Source of the DNA: an uncultured Clostridia bacterium
GTDB lineage: Bacteria > Bacillota > Clostridia > Saccharofermentanales > Saccharofermentanaceae
Length of the DNA stretch: 64,000 bases
Assembly: GCA_947304405.1 (NCBI GenBank)
Contig: CAMZBB010000001.1
Location: forward strand, 1-64,000
Reading direction: 5' to 3'
The notes under the pieces were generated by a model that saw only the letters and a program-made list of their open reading frames with translations, did not search any database and was not told the origin of the DNA. Positions 10,601-16,759 of this stretch are shown piece after piece (the stretch's first letter is position 1; the number at the start of each line of letters is the position of its first letter). A program made the translations under genes and the position numbers.

Positions 10601-10723
10601 CGAGACCATGAAAATAGCTGCAGCAAGCAGAACGGCCGCTATCGTGATGACATAGACGCCGAACTTCCTGCGCTTGGTATTACCAAACCTGAACCAGTCA
10701 AGCTTACTCAACTGCAGCCACAC
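7628..10723 (-). CDS. Large membrane-anchored protein with propeller-like, CBM-like and GH51-like regions
   Basis: 1031 residues. One N-terminal transmembrane helix (about 22-46) anchors an extracytoplasmic body. Residues about 60-470 hold repeated short beta motifs (FADGTVVSV, ITASGEIYTSTNG, VATHNDGKAV) resembling a beta-propeller. Residues about 490-640 resemble a CBM4/9 jelly roll (ARVTGNGENIHALSQKL, FYRISAWLRSPDYSGKVYFW). Residues about 650-1031 resemble a GH51 arabinofuranosidase-type barrel and beta domain (SPWFKIGSC, NNFLEYLCG, FDTVYVEICDSEGFF, FRGWKELYVEIAEP). The usual EIGNE acid/base motif is degenerate, so catalysis is doubtful. The GTG start overlaps the CPBP gene by 20 bases, suggesting coupling. 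The ribosome site is weak. Confidence 0.65.
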   Translation of the reverse strand: MWLQLSKLDWFRFGNTKRRKFGVYVITIAAVLLAAAIFMVSIGFFSYRSELVTVTATETDVGDSAVGTGVNAELIPNINMVCDSSFEGSSKYYSMLVAGSSGNAVYLKPDAVISSGFNGKTTTGASVRIVSIDADGIMNEKYSGTITGFESARLGAVTMLDDIRGLYGEDSIIKVRGFGGTVLALTQEGFILYDITSQQLAGRVSSNESFMDIACADAFVMAVTKDGKVCVSSDGKNYNPVNNDGSVIPQRDNSKSAFAGSGAVGKTAAAAFADGTVVSVCDGKLYYSRIASASGITKFLSYDSGFAAITASGEIYTSTNGIIFGLAGTSKALQVNIVASAGRNGKACFINENGKVVTIFDEADNLKITESYNPLAQPDIPVSITLSDSGLIVATHNDGKAVTIDPISGTLSTFTSENVMIERILGFFSDKIVFDSGKGIYRAQVLSEIDVSGTVAEDSIMADDIVFIGEQKSTFGGTVNKDDDKPWNLSGNGSWDVYGEGTLLAMSNASYSGSGCARVTGNGENIHALSQKLCGLSSDSFKADSFYRISAWLRSPDYSGKVYFWLEGKTFGKVGTVINQVTSSYKQYDYVFAVTDQMLKNNEEIRINIAFEGTGTLYADNVFLGPDSYRQSGIPNHYQDVLKSGSPVAIRLGNLNFGSSGFSSSSFYGMSDDSNSAEIVSGGRQKRVPVCNSLEDSLRMVNTCGSSPWFKIGSCATAKDVNNFLEYLCGSVSSNYGRKRIDNGTAMPWARRFDTVYVEICDSEGFFISDTQRAAYVNFVISMFSQSEYYTDIKDKTVFLDGMNYDGGVMMSSANSHTMPLVIGNNDQTATFNGNSEASFSVAQYNVPRVASTGYRGEYINSLTIKDNLNAGRIVSLLIADKSEFAEMFLFDAGINFSPASYTEDTMFLNGNEFVEIMKVSSALADFRGWKELYVEIAEPLDTANKGKAEAFHSVCSSAVFHDGNDYCMIISNSSNTQQSFLINDNAIRSSKSTIIRYSSNGTLLTEKTLRSQNLRNNLQPGEYFIIRNKK

Positions 10724-11591
10724 TTTCTGTTTTTACTTTTTCTTGTTTTCTCGAATTATATCTCAAAATCAAGAAAGCGATTCCCGAAGGGATCAACATC
10801 ATGATACAGATGACGCTGATCCTTGAGAGTACCGCAAGTCTTATATCAGACGGTACCCCTAATTCCTGAAGCTTAAGCAGATCTCCTATTCCGGACCCGA
10901 GGATGTTGAATATCGAGTGAATGATCACGCTGGCGATAAGGCTCTTGGTGTAGTGGTAGCACGCACAAAGGATAAGTCCGCAAACCAGCGCATATGCCGT
11001 GTGGATCGACACGCGGTGCATCACGCCGAAGATGACTGCAGAGGTCAGTATCGCGGCTGAAGGGCTCATCTTTTGCCTGAGCAGACCGAAGATCGCCCCT
11101 CTGAATACCAGTTCTTCCTCGATCGGAACAATAAAGCAAAGTGAGAACAGATAGATCAATGAATCCCAGAAAGGAACTATATCCTGCTTGACCGTGCTGT
11201 ATCTGTCCACCGATTCCCTGTATTCGGTCATCTGCTCGGATAAAGACTTGATATACTCGCTTATCTGGTCCGAGACATAGATGAAAGTCTTAACAAAACC
11301 GAGCATTCCCAAAGCGATTATGATGACAAGGCCTATATCGACAAGACTTATCTTCTTAACCTGAAGCAAAGGTCTTTTGAACTTCTTGCAGAGAAAGAAA
11401 AACAACCCGAATGCTAATGTGTTTACCAGCGCTGCCGTTAATGAAACGCAGCCCCTGTATATTGCCGTATTGACGCCGGCCCATCTGAAACAAAGAATTA
11501 CGAAAATGTCCAGATAATTGAATGCAAACAGGGCGGCGATAGCCAGTCCTACGGCGAGCAGCCATCCGGAAACTTTCTCGAGGAATCTCAT
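10704..11591 (-). CDS. CPBP family intramembrane glutamic/metalloprotease
   Basis: 295 residues with about seven or eight hydrophobic helices. The CPBP (ABI/Rce1-like) signature is complete: EELVFR at about 159-164, FGVMHR with His192, and a later VIIHSIFN helix carrying the third motif. Family members cleave within or next to membranes, or act in bacteriocin immunity or protein maturation. The ATG overlaps the upstream DUF1292-like stop by 4 bases (ATGA), and the downstream 1031-residue envelope protein overlaps its end. It may therefore act on a surface protein such as that neighbour, although this is inference. Confidence 0.85.
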   Translation of the reverse strand: MRFLEKVSGWLLAVGLAIAALFAFNYLDIFVILCFRWAGVNTAIYRGCVSLTAALVNTLAFGLFFFLCKKFKRPLLQVKKISLVDIGLVIIIALGMLGFVKTFIYVSDQISEYIKSLSEQMTEYRESVDRYSTVKQDIVPFWDSLIYLFSLCFIVPIEEELVFRGAIFGLLRQKMSPSAAILTSAVIFGVMHRVSIHTAYALVCGLILCACYHYTKSLIASVIIHSIFNILGSGIGDLLKLQELGVPSDIRLAVLSRISVICIMMLIPSGIAFLILRYNSRKQEKVKTESVAAVE

Positions 11592-12013
11592 TCGGCAGCG
11601 CCTTCTCCGGACGACACACCATTCCTGGCTTTGTCATCAGGAACACCTGATGCGTAGAATCTGCGCATGAAGCACACGAAGGCACGCTCAAGTTCTGCTT
11701 TGTCCTTGATCGAATAAAGGATCTGGTCACCCTTGGGAGAACGTCCCGCGCGCATTATCACGAGTTCCGGAGGAGTATGGCTTCCATTATCCGGAACATA
11801 ATTGTACATGACAAAATACTCAGCCTTCTGCAAAAGGAACGTATCTATTACTGAAAGGTAGTACTCCTTGTGGCTGTAAGCGTCACGTATCACTAACAGG
11901 TCATCGCCGCTATTGGCTTTTAAGTTCTCACCTGCCTGCTTGGCTTTCAGTGCTTCCCTTATAGCCCTCTTCTTGCGAAGTCCCGCAGGCTTGTTACTTG
12001 TCTGATTCTTCAT
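11588..12013 (-). CDS. DUF1292-like protein
   Basis: About 141 residues from the ATG at 12013; another in-frame ATG lies at 12031, and neither has a clear ribosome site. After a basic N-terminus (LRKKRAIREALKAKQAGE), the core DLLVIRDAYSHKEYYLSVIDTF and EYFVMYNYVPD is built like the DUF1292 domain of the neighbour (dysfunction unknown, function unknown). A C-terminal helix (ERAFVCFMRRFYASG) follows. The start overlaps the end of the upstream DUF1292 gene and its end overlaps the CPBP start, so it is translationally coupled on both sides. The relation to DUF1292 is a judgement from pattern, not from alignment. Confidence 0.6.
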   Translation of the reverse strand: MKNQTSNKPAGLRKKRAIREALKAKQAGENLKANSGDDLLVIRDAYSHKEYYLSVIDTFLLQKAEYFVMYNYVPDNGSHTPPELVIMRAGRSPKGDQILYSIKDKAELERAFVCFMRRFYASGVPDDKARNGVSSGEGAAE

Positions 12014-12353
12014 CGTCCCCGTAGAGCTCATCGCAGAGCTTATCGTAATAATCGTAGATTACGTCAGCTTCCTTGCCGGTTACGGTCTGGAGCATTTCCT
12101 CGCCGTCGATCACAACATTCTCCATGATGACGTATTCATAATCTGCATCGGGATCATCAGTGGGCTTGAGGAGTACGATGTACTCTTTACCGTTCATCTC
12201 GAAGGTATCGTCAACAATAAACTCGATCTCTTCGCCGGTCTCTTCATCCGTAAGGCTGATCGTATTCTCAAGATCGACATCCATCTCGGATACGGCATCG
12301 AACTCCTTCTCGTCAGCGGACTCGTTCTGGTTCTGATCTTTATCTTCGAACAT
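11994..12353 (-). CDS. DUF1292 domain protein
   Basis: 119 residues. The ATG at 12353 is chosen because GAAGGAG lies 9 bases upstream; an ATG further 5' (12377) lacks a site. It is strongly acidic, with the typical DUF1292 core ISLTDEETGEEIEFIV, FEMNGKEYIVLLKP and YVIMENV. This small conserved Firmicute family almost always sits next to ruvX and ireB, as here. No biochemical role is established. It starts 36 bases after the ruvX stop and is part of the same minus-strand run. Confidence 0.85.
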   Translation of the reverse strand: MFEDKDQNQNESADEKEFDAVSEMDVDLENTISLTDEETGEEIEFIVDDTFEMNGKEYIVLLKPTDDPDADYEYVIMENVVIDGEEMLQTVTGKEADVIYDYYDKLCDELYGDDEESDK

Positions 12354-12389
12354 AATTATTATCTCCTTCGCGGGCAAAAATAATAATTA

Positions 12390-12818
12390 TTATAGCATAT
12401 CGAGATATTCCTGCAGAATTATCTCCGCAGCGACCTGATCTATGACCTTTTTCTGCTTTTTCGCCTTGATATTACAATCGTGAAGGTATCTTGAGGCCAT
12501 TACGGTGGTGAAACGCTCATCCTTATAGACAGGCTCGATCCCGCAGGCCTCCTTGAGTTTTGCACCGAAAACCTCAGCCTTGGCTTCCGTCTCAGACTTG
12601 GTACCGTCGGTCCTTGTCGGCTTGCCCAGGACTATCGCATTGACTTTCATTTCCGTAATGATCTCGCAAATGCGGTTTAATGCCCAGGTGTCATCCACCC
12701 CGTTCCAGTTAACGGTCTCATATCCTCTTGCGATTATCCTTGATTCATCGGAAAGTGCGACACCGATGTGCTTCATGCCGAAATCGATGCCCATAATACG
12801 CCCTGCGGGTTTAGCCAT
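12390..12818 (-). CDS. ruvX: Putative Holliday junction resolvase YqgF/RuvX
   Basis: 142 residues, standard for the family. The RNase H-like fold is seen in RIMGIDFGMKHIGVALSDES, with catalytic Asp in GIDFG, then VLGKPTRTDGT and YKDERFTTVMASRYL, and a C-terminal VIDQVAAEIILQEYLD with the last catalytic Asp. RuvX has nuclease activity on Holliday junctions or a role in 16S rRNA 5' processing, depending on the organism. It sits between ireB and the DUF1292 gene, the conserved Firmicute order. Confidence 0.93.
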   Translation of the reverse strand: MAKPAGRIMGIDFGMKHIGVALSDESRIIARGYETVNWNGVDDTWALNRICEIITEMKVNAIVLGKPTRTDGTKSETEAKAEVFGAKLKEACGIEPVYKDERFTTVMASRYLHDCNIKAKKQKKVIDQVAAEIILQEYLDML

Positions 12819-12841
12819 ATATGATTATCCTCGTGAAAAGA

Positions 12842-13090
12842 TCACAGCCTGGAACAGTAATCGTTGATGATGACCTCGAGCAGCTCGTCGCGGTCTATCC
12901 TCTTGATAAGGCCTCTTGCACCCTTGTAATTCGTGATGTAGGTAGGGTCGCCCGAAATGAAGTAGCCCACCAACTGGTTGATGGGGTTATAGCCCTTCTC
13001 TTTCAGTGCTGAAAGCACATAAGACATAAGCGCGTGAACGTCCGCGGTCCTGTCGCCTGAAAGATTAAATTTTGCGGTACTGTCTTCCAA
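12842..13090 (-). CDS. ireB: IreB family regulatory phosphoprotein (UPF0297)
   Basis: 82 residues starting with TTG at 13090; GGGAGG lies 7 bases upstream and no ATG fits. The body is typical (TAKFNLSGDR, VLSALKEKGYNPINQLVGY, ISGDPTYITNYKGARGLI). In enterococci IreB is a substrate of the Ser/Thr kinase IreK and tunes cephalosporin resistance; that role is transferred by family. A conserved partner set (ireB-ruvX-DUF1292) follows. A candidate promoter lies in the 84-base gap after mtaB, so this block may be expressed apart from aspS-mtaB. Confidence 0.93.
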   Translation of the reverse strand: MEDSTAKFNLSGDRTADVHALMSYVLSALKEKGYNPINQLVGYFISGDPTYITNYKGARGLIKRIDRDELLEVIINDYCSRL

Positions 13091-13129
13091 AAGCTGTCCT
13101 CCCGGTGCGAGATAAACCTCTACACCCGT

Positions 13130-13160
13130 ATTTTAGCACATTAAAACGACAAATTGTAAA
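13130..13160 (-). promoter_or_regulatory. Candidate promoter upstream of ireB
   Basis: On the minus strand TTTACA (13160-13155) and TAAAAT (13135-13130) are 19 bases apart. The long spacer is offset by an extended TGC before the -10 box. Confidence 0.4.
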
Positions 13161-13174
13161 GATTATTTATAGTC

Positions 13175-14485
13175 TTAAAGCCGATTTTTGAGGACAACTT
13201 CAGCGCCCTTTGTTCCGGTTACCGTTCCGGCGACGATATCGCCCGGCTTTGGCAGCTCCTTCTCCGGTTCGGATACCACTTCCGCGCGTACATAATTTCC
13301 TGTGTATCCGAAGGCTGACATGCCTTCGGTCTTTTCTACCAGGACAGTTTCTTCCCTGCCCGTCATGTTGACGGCAAAATCTGACGCAAGCTGTGATGCA
13401 AGTTCAAGAAGCCTTGCTTCGCGCTGCTTTTTTATCTCATGAGCGACCTGCTGCATCTCCGCGGCTTTGGTCCCTTCGCGCAGAGAATACGGGAAAACAT
13501 GGATCTTTGCAAAACCCGTTTCTTTGGCAAAGTTCATAGTCTCTTCGAACTCCTCATCAGTCTCCCCGGGGAATCCGACGATTATGTCCGTAGTCAGTGA
13601 CATATCCGGAAAACAATCTCTCAAGAGCCTGACGCGCGAAGCGTAACCCTTGGAATCGTAGTGCCTGTTCATCCTCTTAAGGACGGTATCAGAGCCGCTC
13701 TGGAGGGAAAGATGGAAAGACGGACAGATGTGTTTCAGATCCTTAAGTGCAGCAATAAAATCATCGGTCATGGAGATCGGCTCAAGTGAACCGAGCCTCA
13801 ACCGTTCAAGGCCTTCGACGTTGTCTATCTCTTTCAGGAGGCGTGCCAGGGACATGATGTCCTCTCCTCTGTCCTTGCCGTAAGAACAAAGATGGATGCC
13901 CGATACGATTATCTCTTTGAAACCGTTCTTCGCAAGGTATCTTGCTTCACCTATGCACGATTCAAAGCTCCTGCTGGCCACCCTTCCCCTGGCAAACGGG
14001 ATGATGCAGTAGGTGCAGAAAGAGTCGCACCCGTCCTCTATCTTCATGAACGCGCGGCAGCCTTCAGGAGACAAAACGCTCCCGAAATCGTGATATTCGT
14101 CTTTTTTGGATACCGCGGGCCTCACATGATTCTTCTCGTGGGTAAGCATGCCCTTTTCGGCAAAAAGCATTTCGGCCCTGTCCACTATCGTCAGCCGTTC
14201 TTTCGTGCCGGCTATAATGTCAGCCGCAACTTTTCCGTCAGTGGTCTCTGCAGAACACCCAGCGGCCACAACGATAGTATCGGGATTAAGCCTCGCCATC
14301 TTACGGAGCATCTGTCTGGATTTCCTGTCAGCCTCGCCCGTGACCGAGCATGTGTTGACCACGCAGCAGTCTGCGTCTTCGGGTCTGTCCGCGAGCTCAT
14401 GACCCCTTTGGAGAAACATGCTCCTCAGGGCGTCCGTCTCGTACTGGTTGACCCTGCACCCTAATGTCAGGAAATAGACCTTCAT
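13175..14485 (-). CDS. mtaB: tRNA t6A37 methylthiotransferase MtaB
   Basis: 436 residues. This radical-SAM enzyme adds a methylthio group to t6A at position 37 of ANN-decoding tRNAs. The UPF0004 N-terminal domain is present (MKVYFLTLGCRVNQYETD, VVNTCSVTGEADRKSRQ), then the radical-SAM cluster motif CDSFCTYC, followed by IIPFARGRVASR and a C-terminal TRAM domain (REETVLVEKTEGMSAFGYTGNYV). The GCRVNQ start and C-S-V-T spacing fit MtaB better than MiaB or RimO. It lies 10 bases after aspS and is probably co-transcribed with it under the T-box leader. Confidence 0.93.
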   Translation of the reverse strand: MKVYFLTLGCRVNQYETDALRSMFLQRGHELADRPEDADCCVVNTCSVTGEADRKSRQMLRKMARLNPDTIVVAAGCSAETTDGKVAADIIAGTKERLTIVDRAEMLFAEKGMLTHEKNHVRPAVSKKDEYHDFGSVLSPEGCRAFMKIEDGCDSFCTYCIIPFARGRVASRSFESCIGEARYLAKNGFKEIIVSGIHLCSYGKDRGEDIMSLARLLKEIDNVEGLERLRLGSLEPISMTDDFIAALKDLKHICPSFHLSLQSGSDTVLKRMNRHYDSKGYASRVRLLRDCFPDMSLTTDIIVGFPGETDEEFEETMNFAKETGFAKIHVFPYSLREGTKAAEMQQVAHEIKKQREARLLELASQLASDFAVNMTGREETVLVEKTEGMSAFGYTGNYVRAEVVSEPEKELPKPGDIVAGTVTGTKGAEVVLKNRL

Positions 14486-14495
14486 CCGTTAAGGG

Positions 14496-16244
14496 TTACT
14501 GTCTTACCTTGATGTGGACCTCTCTGAGCTGCTGCTCGGTAACGTCACCGGGCGCGCCGCAGAGGAGATCCTGAGCATTTCCGTTCATCGGGAAAGCGAT
14601 TACTTCCCTGATGTTCTCTTCGCCCCTTAAGATCATGATCATACGGTCGATTCCGGGCGCCATTCCTGCATGCGGCGGAGCGCCGAACTGGAATGCGCTG
14701 TAGAGCGCACCGAACTTGGTCTTGAGTTCCTCCTCGGAATAACCCGCGATCTCGAAAGCCTTCTTCATGATCTCAAGGTCATGGTTTCTGACAGCACCTG
14801 AAGAGAGCTCGATACCGTTGCAGACGATGTCGTACTGGTATGCAAGGATCTCTCCCGGCTCTTTGGTGTTGAGCGCCTCAAGGCCGCCCTGCGGCATTGA
14901 GAACGGATTGTGCGTAAAGATGTACTTGTGTGTCTCAGGATCCTTCTCGAACATCGGGAAATCGTTGACGAAGCAGAATCTGAAAGCATTCTTCTCGATA
15001 AGATCGAGGCGCTTTCCGAGCTCGTTCCTGATACCGCCGGCGCACTCGTTTGCCCTTGCCTCGTTGTCAGCGATGAAGAAGATCGTATCGCCGGCCTGAA
15101 GCTTGGCAAGATCGATCAATTCGCTCTTCATGTCATCCGGAATGAACTTGTCGATAGGTCCCTTGTATGTCATGTCATCAAGGACTTCAAGGTAGCCTAA
15201 GCCGCCCATTCCGAGGTCGTCCTGGGCAAACTTGAGCATCTTCTCATGCTGTCCCTTGGAGAGCTTTGCGTGAACGTTGATGGCCCTGACGGTCTTACCG
15301 TGGAAAGGCTTGAACGTGCATCTTGAGAAGAACTCCGTTACATCTATGATCCTGAGCGGGTTCCTGAGGTCAGGCTTGTCCGTACCGAACTCGAGCATTG
15401 CCTGCTTATAAGGAATTACCGGATAGGGTGAAGCAGTAACCTTTGCGCCCTCGGGAGCAAACTTTTCGAAAGCTGCAGTAAGGACTTCCTCACCTGCTCT
15501 GAAAACGTCTTCCTGCGTAGCAAAGCTCATCTCGAAGTCGAGCTGGTAGAACTCTCCCGGAGATCTGTCTGCTCTTGCATCCTCGTCTCTGAAGCAGGGA
15601 GCAACCTGGAAATACTTGTCAAAGCCGGAGACCATTAGGAGCTGCTTGAACTGCTGGGGTGCCTGCGGAAGCGCATAGAACTTGCCCTTGAACTTTCTTG
15701 AAGGAACGATGTAATCTCTGGCGCCCTCAGGAGAAGAGCTCGTGAGGATAGGAGTCTGGATCTCAAGGAAGCCCATCTCGGTCATCTTCTGTCTTAAGAA
15801 AGCGATGACATTGGATCTGAAGATGATGTTATCCTTGACCTTCTGGTTTCTGAGGTCAAGATATCTGTACTTGAGCCTTACGTCTTCCCTGATCTCCTTT
15901 GATGTCATGATCTCGAAAGGAAGCTGGGTATACACCTTTCCGAGGACATCAACCTTGTGTGCCTCGAGCTCGATCGTACCCGTAGCGATCTTGGGGTTAT
16001 ACGTCTCCTCGTCTCTGTGCTCGATAAGGCCCTGGATGGAAATGGCCTCCTCCTTGACCAGTCCGTCAAGAAGGCTCGTGTCACGCATGACGACCTGAAG
16101 CGTGCCGTACATATCTCTCAGATCGATGAAAGAAACGCCGCCGTGGTCTCTTATGTTCTCGATCCAGCCGCATACCCTGAGTTCGGTTCCTACATCCTGC
16201 TCTGTAAGCTCATTGATGTACTTGTCTCTGTAGATGTTACTCAT
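14496..16244 (-). CDS. aspS: Aspartyl-tRNA synthetase, probably non-discriminating
   Basis: 582 residues, bacterial type: N-terminal OB-fold anticodon domain (about 20-110), class II core with motif 2 FRDEDARADRSPGEFYQLDF, an inserted GAD domain (about 290-420) and motif 3 GIDRMIMILRGEENIREVIAFP. His34 in IRDHGGVSFIDLRD sits where Asp-specific enzymes such as that of E. coli usually have Leu. A His there is associated with enzymes that also aspartylate tRNA-Asn. AGGAAC precedes the ATG. Expression is governed by the T-box leader at 16264-16500, whose apparent specifier is AAC (Asn). The identity is firm; non-discrimination is inferred. Confidence 0.96.
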   Translation of the reverse strand: MSNIYRDKYINELTEQDVGTELRVCGWIENIRDHGGVSFIDLRDMYGTLQVVMRDTSLLDGLVKEEAISIQGLIEHRDEETYNPKIATGTIELEAHKVDVLGKVYTQLPFEIMTSKEIREDVRLKYRYLDLRNQKVKDNIIFRSNVIAFLRQKMTEMGFLEIQTPILTSSSPEGARDYIVPSRKFKGKFYALPQAPQQFKQLLMVSGFDKYFQVAPCFRDEDARADRSPGEFYQLDFEMSFATQEDVFRAGEEVLTAAFEKFAPEGAKVTASPYPVIPYKQAMLEFGTDKPDLRNPLRIIDVTEFFSRCTFKPFHGKTVRAINVHAKLSKGQHEKMLKFAQDDLGMGGLGYLEVLDDMTYKGPIDKFIPDDMKSELIDLAKLQAGDTIFFIADNEARANECAGGIRNELGKRLDLIEKNAFRFCFVNDFPMFEKDPETHKYIFTHNPFSMPQGGLEALNTKEPGEILAYQYDIVCNGIELSSGAVRNHDLEIMKKAFEIAGYSEEELKTKFGALYSAFQFGAPPHAGMAPGIDRMIMILRGEENIREVIAFPMNGNAQDLLCGAPGDVTEQQLREVHIKVRQ

Positions 16245-16263
16245 ATCCGTTCCTTTCTATTCG

Positions 16264-16500
16264 GGAATAAACAAAAACGCCCCGAACTTAAACTGCTTTA
16301 AGTTCAGGACGAACAAAACATGTCCGCGGTGCCACCTGATTTACTTCGCCAAAAGCGAAATCTCTTTATACCGGTCTGCTGCTGGAGTTGTTATTCGCTT
16401 ACGGTCTCTTTCCGCTCTGCCTTACAGCCCGGGGGCAAAGCTCTCTGAAGGCGACATACCGTTGCTACTGGGGTCTCCGTCATCGCAATTAACGGGAAGA
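16264..16500 (-). ncRNA. T-box riboswitch leader of aspS
   Basis: The leader holds the antiterminator T-box core TGGCACCGCGG (16321-16334 region, minus strand) and ends in a terminator hairpin at 16278-16311 followed by TTTTTGTTT. Stem I has an AGTA motif at 16466-16469. On the opposite strand, above an ACGGT/ACCGT helix, is GAA-T-AAC-A. By comparison with the glyQS arrangement (AGUA opposite GAA-N-specifier-A), this makes AAC at 16390-16392 the specifier, an Asn codon. Uncharged tRNA would stabilise the antiterminator and raise aspS (and probably mtaB) expression. Confidence 0.92.
16270..16311 (-). terminator. Regulated terminator of the aspS T-box
   Basis: CGTCCTGAACTTAAA and TTTAAGTTCGGGGCG pair around a GCAG loop, and a T-rich run follows. 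The 5' arm overlaps the alternative antiterminator downstream of the T-box core. Confidence 0.9.
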
Positions 16501-16529
16501 TAGTACATCATTGCGGAGGGCATTGTCAA
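16500..16529 (-). promoter_or_regulatory. Sigma-A promoter of the T-box-aspS transcript
   Basis: A consensus TTGACA (16529-16524) and TACTAT (16505-16500) have an 18-base spacer. The -35 box overlaps the TGA stop codon of the upstream 77-residue gene. Confidence 0.8.
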
Positions 16530-16759
16530 CTTCTATATCCACAGGAATTACGGTCATTTAAGCCGTCTGCGCTTTCATAATTTGCACGAAAACGCATGTT
16601 GATGTCCTTTATCTCGCATTTGCCGTCTATGTAATCCTGGTACATGTCGGCAAGTCCCGCCATGCATCCGTCGCAGGAACCGCTGATATTGCCGATCGAT
16701 TCGGCAACGATCTGCTCTCTTTCTTCTTTTGTAGTGTCCTTTATCAATAAGCTCTTCAT
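16526..16759 (-). CDS. Small conserved CDGC-motif protein
   Basis: 77 residues. The sequence LLIKDTTKEEREQIV, then SCDGCMAGLADMYQDYIDG and EIKDINMRFRANY, matches a small protein I recognise as recurrent in Clostridia with no established function. The paired cysteines in SCDGC and the single later ones could bind metal or be redox active. The ATG overlaps the rnr stop by 4 bases (ATGA), so translation is coupled to RNase R. Its stop codon forms part of the aspS -35 box. Confidence 0.8.
   Translation of the reverse strand: MKSLLIKDTTKEEREQIVAESIGNISGSCDGCMAGLADMYQDYIDGKCEIKDINMRFRANYESADGLNDRNSCGYRS

Noticed and set aside
16403..16406. GAC as the aspS T-box specifier
   Set aside because: It lies within the helix above the specifier loop, not opposite the AGTA motif.
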